A stretch of DNA of 64,000 nt from Pseudomonas sp. (GTDB taxonomy: Bacteria; Pseudomonadota; Gammaproteobacteria; Pseudomonadales; Pseudomonadaceae): contig NZ_JAGIBG010000028.1 in NCBI RefSeq assembly GCF_017744435.1, forward strand, positions 1 through 64,000, read 5' to 3'. The notes below the pieces were generated by a model, which did no database searches, was not told the DNA's origin, and saw nothing but the letters and a program-made list of their open reading frames with translations. Within the stretch, counting starts at the first letter, position 1. The number at the start of each line of letters is the position of its first letter. The translations under genes were made by a program, and so were the position numbers. Positions 7,676-16,343 of this stretch are shown one piece after another.

Positions 7676-9034
7676 ATGAACGCCCCCTTCGATCAGCTGT
7701 CCACCTGGCTGAAAGAACACCGCATCACTGAAGTCGAATGCGTGATCAGCGACCTGACCGGCATCGCCCGCGGCAAGATCGCACCGACCGCCAAATTCCT
7801 CCACGAGCGCGGCATGCGCCTGCCCGAAAGCGTGCTGCTGCAGACGGTCACCGGCGACTACGTCGACGACGACATCTACTACAACCTGCTCGATGCGGCC
7901 GACATCGACATGATCTGCCGCCCCGACCCGACGGCGGTCTACCAGATCCCGTGGGCCATCGAACCCACCGCCATCGTCATTCACGACACCTTCGACAAGC
8001 ACGGCAACCCGATCGAGCTGTCGCCGCGCAACGTGCTGAAGAAAGTGCTCAAGCTGTATGCCGACAAAGGCTGGCAGCCGATTGTCGCGCCGGAAATGGA
8101 GTTCTACCTGACCCAGCGCTGCGAAGACCCGGACTTGCCCCTGCAAGTGCCGCTGGGCCGCTCGGGCCGCGCTGAAAGCGGGCGCCAGTCGTTCTCGATC
8201 GACGCCGCCAACGAATTCGACCCGCTGTTCGAAGACGTCTACGACTGGTGCGAACTGCAGGGCCTGGACTTGGACACGCTGATCCACGAAGACGGCCCGG
8301 CGCAGATGGAAATCAACTTCCGCCATGGTGACGCGCTGGACCTGGCCGACCAGATCACCGTGTTCAAGCGCACCATGCGTGAAGCCGCGCTCAAGCACAA
8401 CGTCACCGCCACCTTCATGGCCAAGCCGATCACCGACGAACCGGGCAGCGCCATGCACCTGCACCAGAGCGTGGTCGACATTGCCACCGGCAAGCCGATA
8501 TTCGCCAATGAAGACGGCAGCATGAGCGAGCTGTTCCTGCACCACATCGGTGGCCTGCAGAAGTACATCCCCAAGCTGCTGCCGATGTTCGCGCCAAACG
8601 TCAACTCGTTCCGCCGCTTCCTGCCGGACACTTCGGCACCGGTCAACGTCGAGTGGGGCGAGGAAAACCGCACCGCCGGCCTGCGCGTGCCGACCTCCAG
8701 CCCCGATGCCATGCGCGTGGAAAACCGCCTGCCGGGCGCCGACGCCAACCCTTACCTGGCAATCGCCGCCAGCTTGCTGTGCGGTTACCTGGGCATGGTC
8801 GAGAGGATCGAGCCGAGCGCGCCGGTCCAGGGCCGTGCCTATGAGCGGCGCAACCTGCGGCTGCCGATCACCATCGAGGATGCCCTGCAGCACATGGAAG
8901 ATTGCGAAACCGTGCAGCAGTACCTGGGCAAGCAGTTCGTCCAGGGCTACGTGGCGGTCAAGCGCGCCGAGCATGAAAACTTCAAGCGCGTCATCAGTTC
9001 CTGGGAGCGCGAGTTCCTGCTGCTGAGCGTGTGA
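7676..9034 (+). CDS. puuA: Gamma-glutamylpolyamine synthetase (glutamine synthetase family)
   Basis: A 452-residue member of the type I glutamine synthetase fold, similar in length to PuuA/SpuI enzymes. It has the beta-grasp N-terminus (about 5-110) and a catalytic barrel with metal-binding EMEFYL, a glutamate-site NFRHGDALDLAD region, SAMHLHQS, and the RxPxxxPDAMRVENR block near residue 345. These enzymes ligate glutamate to putrescine, spermidine or another amine using ATP, the first step of the gamma-glutamylated pathway. The start at 7676 has AAGAGG 6 nt upstream; the in-frame extension to 7547 would run through the REP element and is rejected. Next come a polyamine-binding protein and a PuuB-like oxidase on the same strand. 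The exact amine is inferred from neighbours. Confidence 0.85.
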   Translation: MNAPFDQLSTWLKEHRITEVECVISDLTGIARGKIAPTAKFLHERGMRLPESVLLQTVTGDYVDDDIYYNLLDAADIDMICRPDPTAVYQIPWAIEPTAIVIHDTFDKHGNPIELSPRNVLKKVLKLYADKGWQPIVAPEMEFYLTQRCEDPDLPLQVPLGRSGRAESGRQSFSIDAANEFDPLFEDVYDWCELQGLDLDTLIHEDGPAQMEINFRHGDALDLADQITVFKRTMREAALKHNVTATFMAKPITDEPGSAMHLHQSVVDIATGKPIFANEDGSMSELFLHHIGGLQKYIPKLLPMFAPNVNSFRRFLPDTSAPVNVEWGEENRTAGLRVPTSSPDAMRVENRLPGADANPYLAIAASLLCGYLGMVERIEPSAPVQGRAYERRNLRLPITIEDALQHMEDCETVQQYLGKQFVQGYVAVKRAEHENFKRVISSWEREFLLLSV

Positions 9035-9040
9035 TTCTCC

Positions 9041-9058
9041 GGGGGCGCCCGGCGCCCC
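9041..9058 (+). terminator. GC-rich hairpin after puuA
   Basis: GGGGGCG pairs with CGCCCCC across a short CCGG-type loop, 6 bp past the puuA stop and 43 bp before the binding-protein start. There is no T-tract, so it may protect or partly attenuate the transcript and lower downstream expression, instead of stopping it fully. Confidence 0.5.
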
Positions 9059-9100
9059 CCTTGCACCGAACTCAAAGAACAAGACCAACGAGGTGTCGAC

Positions 9101-10189
9101 ATGCGTCATCTGCAAGCCCTGATCCCCGCCACATTCGCCCTGCTGTTCGGCGCCGCCGCACAGGCCACGCCGAGCGTCAGCGTGTACAACTGGACCGACT
9201 ACATCGGTGAAACGACCCTGGCCGACTTCCAGGCCAGCAGCGGGATCAAGGTCGTCTATGACGTGTTCGACTCCAACGAAACCCTGGAGGGCAAACTGCT
9301 CGCCGGCCGCACCGGCTACGACGTGGTGGTGCCTTCCAACCACTTCCTCGCCCGCCAGGCCCAGGCCGGTGCATTCCTGCCGCTGGACCGCAGCAAGCTG
9401 CCGAACTGGCAGCACCTGGACCCGAAGCTGCTCAAGCAGCTCGAGCAGAACGACCCCGGCAACCAGTACGCAGTGCCGTACCTGTGGGGCACCAACGGCA
9501 TCGGCTACAACGTCGAAAAGGTCAAGGCCGCACTGGGCGTGGACCATATCGATTCCTGGGCAACCCTGTTCGAGCCTGAGAACCTGAAGAAGCTCAAACA
9601 GTGCGGTGTGGCCTTCATGGACTCGCCCGACGAACTGTTCCCGGCGATGCTCAACTACCTGGGCATGGACCCGCGCAGCGAAAAGGCGGATGACTATGCC
9701 AAGGCCGAAGCACGCCTGCTCGAACTGCGCCCGTACATCACCTACTTCCACTCCTCCAAGTACGTCTCGGACCTGGCCAATGGTGATATCTGCGTGGCCT
9801 TCGGCTATTCCGGCGACGTGTTCCAGGCGGCCAACCGGGCCGTGGAAGCGAAGAACGGGGTGAAGATCGCCTACAGCATTCCCAAGGAAGGCAGCAACCT
9901 GTGGTTCGACCTGCTGGCCATCCCCAAGGACGCCCAGAACCCGGAACAGGCCCTCGCCTTCATCAACTACCTGCTCGACCCGAAGGTGATCGCCAAGGTC
10001 AGCGCCACGGTCGGCTACGCCAACGCCAACCCTGATGCCCAGGCCTACATGGACAAGTCCCTGGTCGACAACCCCGAGATCTACCCGCCCCAGGCGGTAC
10101 TGGACAAGCTGTACATTTCCAGCACCCCGAGCCCGAAGATCATGCGCGTCATGACCCGCTCCTGGAGCAAGATCAAGTCCAACCGTTGA
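9101..10189 (+). CDS. Periplasmic polyamine-binding protein (PotF/SpuD-like)
   Basis: A 362-residue extracellular solute-binding protein with a signal peptide (1-22, cleavage after AQA before TPSVSVYNW). The mature N-terminus VYNWTDYIG is the hallmark start of PotD/PotF/SpuD polyamine receptors, and LPYLWGTNGIGYN-type sequence (here VPYLWGTNGIGYN) and aromatic residues typical of the diamine pocket are present. It should capture putrescine or spermidine in the periplasm for an ABC transporter. No permease or ATPase genes follow, so it must feed a transporter coded elsewhere. It has GAGGT 7 nt before the ATG. It sits between the synthetase and oxidase genes, which supports co-regulated uptake and breakdown of the same amine. 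Confidence 0.87.
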   Translation: MRHLQALIPATFALLFGAAAQATPSVSVYNWTDYIGETTLADFQASSGIKVVYDVFDSNETLEGKLLAGRTGYDVVVPSNHFLARQAQAGAFLPLDRSKLPNWQHLDPKLLKQLEQNDPGNQYAVPYLWGTNGIGYNVEKVKAALGVDHIDSWATLFEPENLKKLKQCGVAFMDSPDELFPAMLNYLGMDPRSEKADDYAKAEARLLELRPYITYFHSSKYVSDLANGDICVAFGYSGDVFQAANRAVEAKNGVKIAYSIPKEGSNLWFDLLAIPKDAQNPEQALAFINYLLDPKVIAKVSATVGYANANPDAQAYMDKSLVDNPEIYPPQAVLDKLYISSTPSPKIMRVMTRSWSKIKSNR

Positions 10190-10203
10190 ACCGAGAACGC
10201 GCC

Positions 10204-11499
10204 ATGCCTTTCGATACCCAACATACCGCGTCGTACTACGCTGCCACGGCGCGCAGCACGACGCCCTACCCCAGCCTCGACGGTGAACTGACCGCTGATG
10301 TGTGCGTGGTCGGCGGTGGCCTGACCGGGGTCAACACCGCACTGGAACTGGCCGAACGCGGGCTCAGTGTGGTGCTGCTGGAAGGCCGACGCATCGGCTG
10401 GGGCGCCAGTGGGCGCAACGGCGGCCAGCTGATTCGCGGCATCGGCCATGATGTCAGCGGCTTTGCCCGCTACGTCGGCCAGGACGGCGTACGCTACCTG
10501 CAGCAGGCCGGCATCGAGTCGGTGGCCCTGGTCGCTCGCCGCATCGAACAGTATGCGATCGCCTGCGACCTGCGCTGGGGCTTCTGCGAACTGGCCAACA
10601 CCCCGGCACAGTTCGCTGCCTTCAAGGCTGAACAGGAGGACCTGGCCAGCCTTGGCTACCGCCACGAAACCCGCCTGGTCGGGCCCGAGCGCATGCATGA
10701 GATCGTCGCCAGCGACCAGTACGCCGGCGGCCTGGTGGACATGGGCTCAGGCCATCTGCACCCGCTCGACCTGGTCCAGGGCGAAGCGCGCGTGGCCCAT
10801 GGCCTGGGCGTGCGCATCTTCGAACAGAGCCCGGTGCTGCGCATCGAACATGGGCCCACGGTGACCGTGCACACGGCACGGGGCAAGGTGCGGGCACAGA
10901 GCCTGGTGCTGGGCTGCAACGCCCACCTGGACGAACTGGAACCACGCCTGAGCGGCAAAGTGCTGCCGGCCGGCAGCTACGTGGTGGCAACCGAGCCGCT
11001 GCCGGAAGCACTGGCCAGCAAGCTGATCCCACAGAACATGGCCATGTGCGACCAGAAGGTCGGCCTGGACTACTACCGGCTCACTGCCGACCGCCGCCTG
11101 CTGTTCGGCGGTGCCTGCCACTATTCCGGGCGCGACCCCAAGGACATCGCTGCCTACATGCGGCCCAAGGTGCTCAAGGTATTCCCGCAACTGGCCGATG
11201 TGCGCATCGACTACCAGTGGGGCGGCATGATCGGCATCACCGCCAACCGCTTCCCGCAAGTGGGGCGGCTAACCCAGCACCCCAACGTCTTCTATGCCCA
11301 GGGCTATTCCGGGCATGGGTTGAACGTGACCCACTGGACGGCGAAGTTGCTGGCGGAAGGTATCGCATTGGGACAGAGCCAGGGGCTGGATGTGTTCAGC
11401 GCGGTACCACACCTGACGTTCCCGGGCGGCAAGGCGCTGCGCTCGCCGCTGCTGGCGCTGGGGATGTTGTGGTACCGGTTGCGGGAGGCGCTGGGATAG
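10204..11499 (+). CDS. puuB: FAD-dependent gamma-glutamylputrescine oxidase-like enzyme
   Basis: A 431-residue DAO-family flavoprotein. The N-terminal Rossmann fold is clear: VCVVGGGLTGVNTALELAE with the GxGxxG fingerprint near residue 31, then GASGRNGGQ near 61, typical of PuuB and related amine oxidases. The C-terminal YSGHGLNVTHW block closes the FAD site. PuuB oxidises gamma-glutamylputrescine to the aminobutyraldehyde with release of H2O2 and methylamine-type product ammonia. It begins 14 bp after the binding-protein stop. The ATG at 10204 is used, with GAGAA upstream; a TTG six codons earlier overlaps the previous stop and is less likely. Context (synthetase, binding protein) supports the substrate class, not the exact substrate. 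Confidence 0.82.
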   Translation: MPFDTQHTASYYAATARSTTPYPSLDGELTADVCVVGGGLTGVNTALELAERGLSVVLLEGRRIGWGASGRNGGQLIRGIGHDVSGFARYVGQDGVRYLQQAGIESVALVARRIEQYAIACDLRWGFCELANTPAQFAAFKAEQEDLASLGYRHETRLVGPERMHEIVASDQYAGGLVDMGSGHLHPLDLVQGEARVAHGLGVRIFEQSPVLRIEHGPTVTVHTARGKVRAQSLVLGCNAHLDELEPRLSGKVLPAGSYVVATEPLPEALASKLIPQNMAMCDQKVGLDYYRLTADRRLLFGGACHYSGRDPKDIAAYMRPKVLKVFPQLADVRIDYQWGGMIGITANRFPQVGRLTQHPNVFYAQGYSGHGLNVTHWTAKLLAEGIALGQSQGLDVFSAVPHLTFPGGKALRSPLLALGMLWYRLREALG

Positions 11500-11843
11500 C
11501 ATGGCGAATGCCGTGAAGGCTGCGCCGCGTGGAAGATCGAGCGCCGCACGGGCGGTGCTCGATCCCAGGCATGCACGGCAATGACAGCTGGACAAAAGCA
11601 AAGCTACATAGAGCTTTAACTTCAATACGTAATAAATTGTTTTTATTATATATTGGCTAACCTAGAATCAACTTGAGCTACACAAGAAACTGATTTCAAC
11701 CTATTGATAGTCCCACGGATTTCCACACTCCAGGGGCGGTTCGATACGAAGTAAAAACTCACCGCTTTTCCAGCAACCACTGGCCATCTTCCAAGCACCT
11801 GCTAGCGTTGTTCTGGCCGACCCATCATGGATGCATGACCATC
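11500..11843. other. Gene-free, partly AT-rich gap with hairpin
   Basis: No credible gene is seen in this 344-bp gap. GATCGAGC at 11535-11542 pairs with GCTCGATC at 11557-11564 in a hairpin that may end the polyamine operon, though it has no T-tract. From about 11590 to 11760 the sequence turns markedly AT-rich, including a run aattgtttttattatatatt that could hold the promoter of the following lipoprotein gene. Nothing else was recognised. Confidence 0.5.
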
Positions 11844-12521
11844 ATGAAATCATTGCCTCGCGTTACCCTGTTGTGTGCCGCTTTGCTCGCTGTAGCCGCG
11901 TGCTCCAGCAACCGCGTGGACCCCAAGGATTATTCCGGCTTCCTCAAGGACTACAGTCGCCTGCAGGAAGCCAAAAGCCCAACCGGTGCACCGGTGATGC
12001 GCTGGATCGACCCCAAGGTCAATGTCAATCAGTACACGCAGGTCTTCATCGAGCCCAGCCAGTTCTACCCCAAGCCCCAAGCCACAGCGGTCATTTCCCA
12101 GCAGACGCTGGCTGAAATCACTCGCTACTTCAACGATGCCTTGCGCCGTGAAATGGGCAGCGTGCTGACCCTGGCCAAGGCGCCCGGCCCGGGCACCATC
12201 GTGGTACGCCCGGCGATCACTGCAGTAGCTACCAGCAATGAAAGCCTCAAACCTTACGAATTCATCCCGATCGCGCTGATTTCGGCGGGCGTCAACACCG
12301 CGATGGGCGGCCGCGACCAGGAAGTGGATGTCGGCGTCGAAGCGGCCTTCCTCGATGGCGGCAACCAGAAGGTGCTGGCCCAGGTGGTGCGCAAGGGCAC
12401 CGGCAAAGAGCTGGAGAACGACAAGACCAAGCTGACCCTGAACGATGTAAAACCCGTGCTCGACGGCTGGGCCAAGGACATGCGCGCCAGCTTCCTCACC
12501 CTCAAGAACAAGAGCAAGTAA
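11844..12521 (+). CDS. DUF3313 family lipoprotein
   Basis: A 225-residue predicted lipoprotein. The signal peptide MKSLPRVTLLCAALLAVAAC ends in a good lipobox with the acylated Cys at residue 20; the next residues SSN do not include an Asp retention signal, so sorting to the outer membrane is expected. The mature part resembles the DUF3313 family (motifs YSGFLKDYSRL and RWIDPKVNVNQYTQVFIEP), whose function is not established. The start is uncertain: ATG 11844 gives the standard lipoprotein signal, ATG 11835 adds three residues. It is followed by a hairpin at 12573. It appears monocistronic, with no informative neighbours. Confidence 0.72.
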   Translation: MKSLPRVTLLCAALLAVAACSSNRVDPKDYSGFLKDYSRLQEAKSPTGAPVMRWIDPKVNVNQYTQVFIEPSQFYPKPQATAVISQQTLAEITRYFNDALRREMGSVLTLAKAPGPGTIVVRPAITAVATSNESLKPYEFIPIALISAGVNTAMGGRDQEVDVGVEAAFLDGGNQKVLAQVVRKGTGKELENDKTKLTLNDVKPVLDGWAKDMRASFLTLKNKSK

Positions 12522-12572
12522 CGCAAAGCCGCTCCGCTCGTCGGAGATCATGCAAAAACGCCATCACTGTCG

Positions 12573-12602
12573 GGCAGCCCTGCTTTACTCAAGCGGGCTG
12601 CC
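12573..12602 (+). terminator. Hairpin after DUF3313 gene
   Basis: GGCAGCCC (12573-12580) pairs with GGGCTGCC (12595-12602), extended inward by GCTT/AAGC around a TACTC loop with one bulged T. It lies 52 bp past the lipoprotein stop. The T-tract is missing, so the assignment as terminator rests on stem strength and position. The rest of the 249-bp gap to the next gene shows nothing else. Confidence 0.55.
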
Positions 12603-12770
12603 AGGCAGGCGGCACCGCAGACCAGGGACTGGTTGCACAAGCTGGCTGACAACAGCCGCTCGCTCCGGGCAAGCAACACCGCCGCCCGGCTCCCTCATCT
12701 CCCCGCCTTTTCCGCCCGCCTTCGCAGCTGTGTAACGGTCATTCATTCATCGAATGCAACGGAGGCAATC

Positions 12771-13352
12771 ATGTCTGATTCACTGCTCGCACCTTCGGCA
12801 GGCCTGTTCCCGGTGTCCTACCAGATCGGCAACAACGCCGCTGGCGCCCCGCGCCTGCAGCTGGACCTGCTGGTCTATACCCCGGACCGTAGCCTTAACG
12901 GCGCGGCCCAGCTCACCCAGGCCATCAACCCACCACTGGCCCTGCACCTGGACGTCTGGGGCAGCTACACCTACCTCACCGTCCAGCCACCGAGCGAAGG
13001 CAGGATCCTGATCACCGCCCAGGGCAACCAGGGTGGGCCGCATGCCAACTCACCGGTGCAGTTCAAGTTCAGGGCGCTGCTCGACCCGAGCTGGCAGCAC
13101 GGCGTGGCCGACTACGAGTACTACAATGGCCAGGGCTGGGTGAGCGTGGACAACGTCCCGGTCACGCTGGAAGGCCAGCGCATCCAGCAGCTGGCCAACG
13201 TCGACCTGCACAGCGAACTGCACAACGCCACCCTTGAGGCCGCCATCGCCAACGGCGATCTCGCGCACCTCAAGCAGTTGGCCACCGGTGGCCTCGAGCA
13301 GGCCCTCGCCGCGACCAAGTCCCCGGCCACCAAGACCGCCAAGAAAGCCTGA
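12771..13352 (+). CDS. DUF1842-like protein with C-terminal DUF1843-like helix region
   Basis: A 193-residue protein with no signal peptide. Residues 1-125 are beta-rich and closely parallel the next gene's product (GLFPVSYQIGNNAAGAPRLQ versus GLFHVRLNVSNGLPGAPTLT), which I assign from memory to the DUF1842 family. The C-terminal part NATLEAAIANGDLAHLKQLA resembles the short DUF1843 helix repeat often found with it. Function is unknown. It has a GGAGG site 5 nt before the ATG at 12771; the reading frame open from 12633 has no ribosome site. The two genes are 19 bp apart and clearly co-transcribed. Low-complexity Ala/Lys/Thr tail at the end. Confidence 0.68.
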   Translation: MSDSLLAPSAGLFPVSYQIGNNAAGAPRLQLDLLVYTPDRSLNGAAQLTQAINPPLALHLDVWGSYTYLTVQPPSEGRILITAQGNQGGPHANSPVQFKFRALLDPSWQHGVADYEYYNGQGWVSVDNVPVTLEGQRIQQLANVDLHSELHNATLEAAIANGDLAHLKQLATGGLEQALAATKSPATKTAKKA

Positions 13353-13371
13353 GCAGGCAAGGAGAGACACC

Positions 13372-13827
13372 ATGGCAATCGGACTGTTCCATGTTCGCCT
13401 GAACGTCAGCAACGGCTTGCCCGGCGCTCCGACGTTGACCCTCGACCTGTTGGTCAACGCCGTGACCAAGAAGGTCTCCGGCAAGGCTCGCGCCAGCCAG
13501 GCCACCTACCCGTCGCAGCCATTCCAGGCCAACGTGTGGGGTGACTACAGCGAGCTGCAGTTCGCGCCGGCCGGCGCGCCGTCGATCGTCCTGAGCCTGG
13601 ACGGCAGCCCCAGCGGCCCGCTGAGCCAGATCGCGCAGACCTTCCACCTGCACGGCCTGCTGGAAACCGGCTGGAGCAACGGCTCGGCCAGCTACCGGTA
13701 CTTCAGTAACGGCCACTGGGTCGACCAGCACGGGCGAGTGCGCAAAGCGCCGGATGTGACCCACCAGGGCCGTCCGCAATTGACGCAGCGGCTGAAGGCG
13801 GCCGTCAGCCAGCTGGAAAGCGTGTAA
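13372..13827 (+). CDS. DUF1842-like protein
   Basis: A 151-residue cytoplasmic-looking protein, paralogous to the N-terminal part of the preceding gene: the two share the opening GLF.V.......GAP.L.LDLLV and a central VWGDYSELQ / VWGSYTYLT strand at matching positions, but this one lacks the C-terminal DUF1843-like segment. Aromatic-rich ending (ASYRYFSNGHWVDQHG) parallels ADYEYYNGQGWVS in the neighbour. Function unknown. The ATG at 13372 has AAGGAGAG 6 nt upstream. It is the second gene of a two-gene operon ended by a strong hairpin. Confidence 0.68.
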   Translation: MAIGLFHVRLNVSNGLPGAPTLTLDLLVNAVTKKVSGKARASQATYPSQPFQANVWGDYSELQFAPAGAPSIVLSLDGSPSGPLSQIAQTFHLHGLLETGWSNGSASYRYFSNGHWVDQHGRVRKAPDVTHQGRPQLTQRLKAAVSQLESV

Positions 13828-13840
13828 CCCGCAAGCAGCG

Positions 13841-13868
13841 TTCGCCGGCAAGGCCACTTGCCGGCGAA
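13841..13868. terminator. 12-bp perfect hairpin between convergent genes
   Basis: TTCGCCGGCAAG (13841-13852) pairs perfectly with CTTGCCGGCGAA (13857-13868) around a GCCA loop. It lies 13 bp after the stop of the DUF1842-like gene and 7 bp before the stop of the leftward serine dehydratase gene, so it is a bidirectional terminator. Confidence 0.75.
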
Positions 13869-13875
13869 ACGCCGA

Positions 13876-15252
13876 TCAGCACTCGACGAACGCTACCGCC
13901 AGGCCACCCCGCGACGTTTCCTTGTAGTTGGCATGCATGTCGGCGCCGGTGTCGCGCATGGTGCGAATGACACGGTCAAGCGAGATGAAATGCTCGCCAT
14001 CACCCCGCAAGGCCATCTGCACGGCATTGATCGCTTTCACCGCCGCTATCGCATTGCGCTCGATGCACGGCACCTGGACCAGCCCGCCGACCGGATCACA
14101 GGTCAGCCCGAGGTTATGCTCCAGGGCGATTTCGGCGGCGTTTTCCAGTTGCGGCGGTGTGGCACCCAGCACTTCGGCCAAGCCCGCAGCAGCCATCGAG
14201 CAGGCCGAGCCGACCTCGCCCTGGCAGCCGACTTCAGCACCGGAGATCGATGCATTCTTCTTGCACAGGATACCGACCGCGGCAGCGGCCAGCAGAAACG
14301 CCACCACATCGTCGTCACGGGCGCTCGGGTTGAACTTCATGTAGTAGTGCAACACTGCCGGGATAATGCCGGCGGCGCCGTTGGTGGGCGCGGTGACCAT
14401 GCGCCCGCCGGCAGCATTCTCTTCGTTCACCGCCAGGGCAAACAGGTTGACCCACTCCATGGCGCTCAAGGTCGAACCGATCACGTTGGGCTGCCCGGCC
14501 TCCTGCAGGCTGCGGTGCAGCCGCGCGGCACGGCGCTTGACGTTGAGCCCACCAGGCAGAATGCCTTCGTTGCGCAGGCCGTTGTCGACGCAATCGCGCA
14601 TCGCCGCCCAGATCCGCAGCAGGCCTTCACGCACCTCGGCTTCCGGGCGCCAGGCGCACTCGTTGGCCAGCATCAGTTGGCCAACGCTCAGGTTGTTGGC
14701 CTTGCACAGGGCCAGCAATTCGGCGCCGCTGGAGAACTCGTACGGCAGGTGAACGGCATTGGCCTCGGCCTTTGGCGCGTCGATTTCGCCCTGCTCGACG
14801 ATGAAGCCGCCGCCGATGGAATAGTAGGTCTGCTGGAACAGGCTGCCCTGCCCGCCCATGGCCTCCAGGGTCATGGCATTGGGGTGATAAGGCAGGCTTT
14901 CGTCCAGCAGCAGCATGTCGCGGGCGTACTGGAACGTCAGTGGATGGCTGCCATCGAGCATCAGGCACTGCTCCTGCAGCAGTTGATGGATGCGCGGTTC
15001 GATGGTGGCCGGGTCGATGCGGTCCGGCCACTGGCCCATCAGCCCGAGCAGGCAGGCGCGATCAGTGGCATGGCCTACCCCGGTGGCGGAAAGTGAGCCG
15101 TACAGCCGCACTTCGATGCGCTGCACCTGTGCCAGCAGGCCTTGCTCGCGCAGTGCCTGGGCAAAGCTCGCCGCCGCCCGCATCGGGCCTACGGTGTGGG
15201 AACTGGACGGGCCGATGCCAATCTTGAAAAGGTCGAAAACACTGATAGCCAT
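13876..15252 (-). CDS. sdaA: L-serine ammonia-lyase (L-serine dehydratase), iron-sulfur type
   Basis: A 458-residue single-chain L-serine dehydratase. The start MAISVFDLFKIGIGPSSSHT is diagnostic of the beta domain; the alpha domain carries the 4Fe-4S cysteine ligands in CDPVGGLVQVPC near residue 392-403, with an upstream Cys in GAEVGCQGEVGSAC. It deaminates L-serine to pyruvate and ammonia in the cytoplasm, needing an oxygen-sensitive cluster. Length matches E. coli SdaA/SdaB (454-455). The ATG at 15252 is fixed by homology; upstream in-frame residues are non-conserved. It is divergent from a LysR gene with a 146-bp gap that probably regulates it. P. putida genomes often carry more than one such gene, so the paralogue number is not assigned. 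Confidence 0.9.
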   Translation of the reverse strand: MAISVFDLFKIGIGPSSSHTVGPMRAAASFAQALREQGLLAQVQRIEVRLYGSLSATGVGHATDRACLLGLMGQWPDRIDPATIEPRIHQLLQEQCLMLDGSHPLTFQYARDMLLLDESLPYHPNAMTLEAMGGQGSLFQQTYYSIGGGFIVEQGEIDAPKAEANAVHLPYEFSSGAELLALCKANNLSVGQLMLANECAWRPEAEVREGLLRIWAAMRDCVDNGLRNEGILPGGLNVKRRAARLHRSLQEAGQPNVIGSTLSAMEWVNLFALAVNEENAAGGRMVTAPTNGAAGIIPAVLHYYMKFNPSARDDDVVAFLLAAAAVGILCKKNASISGAEVGCQGEVGSACSMAAAGLAEVLGATPPQLENAAEIALEHNLGLTCDPVGGLVQVPCIERNAIAAVKAINAVQMALRGDGEHFISLDRVIRTMRDTGADMHANYKETSRGGLAVAFVEC

Positions 15253-15398
15253 ACTAATGCCTGACCGTGTCGGCGCTGAATGCTGCCGCACGGCTATCTG
15301 AGAAAATTGAACGGTATTGCCAATTTGCGCGATACTGCCGCGCTCGCTGGCAGATGACCAACGAAACTTTCTAAGCAAGGCTTTAGCAGGACTAAACG

Positions 15399-16343
15399 AT
15401 GCGGCGACAACTCAATGGCCAGATGTTCGTCTGGCTGCATGTCTTCTCTTGTGCGGCGCGGCACCTGTCGTTCACCCGCTGCGCCGAAGAACTGCACATC
15501 ACCCCCGGTGCGGTCAGCCAGCAGATGCGCCAGCTTGAAGAACGCCTGGGCTACAAACTGTTCCTGCGCCGGGCGCGCGGTGTGGAGCTGAGTGCCGAGG
15601 GCCAGCGCCTGGCACAGACGGTCACCGAGGCCTATGGCAGCATCGAGGCCGAACTGCTGCGCCTGGATGCCGGGGAAATCCGCGGCACCTTGCGCCTGCG
15701 CTCGATCCCGTCGTTCCTGGCCAAGTGGCTCACCCCGCGGCTGCCGCGCTTCCAGCAGCGCTACCCGGACATCGAGCTGCGCCTGGTCGCCGAAGACAGC
15801 GCCCAGGCCTTGCATCCCGGGGACTTCGACCTGGCCATCGACCTCAACGACGGCAGTTACCCCGGCATGCTGTCGACCCCGTTGCTGGACGAACAGATCT
15901 TCCCGGTCTGCTCGCCCGCGCTGCTGCGCGGCCGCCCACCGCTGCATGGCCCGGCAGACCTGACGCACTACCCGCTATTGCATGACATCACCGCCTGGCG
16001 CGGCAGTTCGGAGTACGCCGAGTGGGAGTTCTACCTGGAGGGTATCGGCGCCAGCGGGCTGGATGTACGCCGCGGGCATACCTTCAACCGCAACCACCTG
16101 ACCATCGAAGCGGCGATCGCCGGCATCGGCGTGGCCATTGCGCGGCGCACGCTGCTCAATGACGAGCTTGAGCGCGGCGCCTTGATCGTGCCGTTCGGCC
16201 ACCCCATCGCCAACCACAAGCGCTACGTGGTGCACTACCCGCCGGGCGGGCTGAACCAGCCCGGCGCCCGTGCGGTGCATGACTGGCTGGTGGAAGAAGC
16301 CCAGGGCTTTCGCGCCTTGCACCCCCTGGTACTACCGGCCTGA
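15399..16343 (+). CDS. LysR-family regulator, probable controller of the serine dehydratase
   Basis: A 314-residue LysR-type regulator with winged helix-turn-helix at about residues 14-72 (FTRCAEELHITPGAVSQQMR) and an effector-binding domain from about 100. The opening RRQLNGQMFVWLHVFSCAARH is reminiscent of DsdC and GcvA-type regulators that act on serine or glycine genes. It is divergent from sdaA, which suggests that it activates serine breakdown when serine is present; the inducer is an inference. Its stop codon directly abuts the stop of the convergent membrane-enzyme gene at 16344, with no terminator between them. Confidence 0.82.
   Translation: MRRQLNGQMFVWLHVFSCAARHLSFTRCAEELHITPGAVSQQMRQLEERLGYKLFLRRARGVELSAEGQRLAQTVTEAYGSIEAELLRLDAGEIRGTLRLRSIPSFLAKWLTPRLPRFQQRYPDIELRLVAEDSAQALHPGDFDLAIDLNDGSYPGMLSTPLLDEQIFPVCSPALLRGRPPLHGPADLTHYPLLHDITAWRGSSEYAEWEFYLEGIGASGLDVRRGHTFNRNHLTIEAAIAGIGVAIARRTLLNDELERGALIVPFGHPIANHKRYVVHYPPGGLNQPGARAVHDWLVEEAQGFRALHPLVLPA

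Noticed and set aside
6593..9751. 1052-residue open frame on the minus strand
   Set aside because: Only the first 900 bp (6593-7492) match a real protein (AraC family). The rest is antisense to puuA and the binding-protein gene, whose GC-rich third positions keep the opposite frame open.
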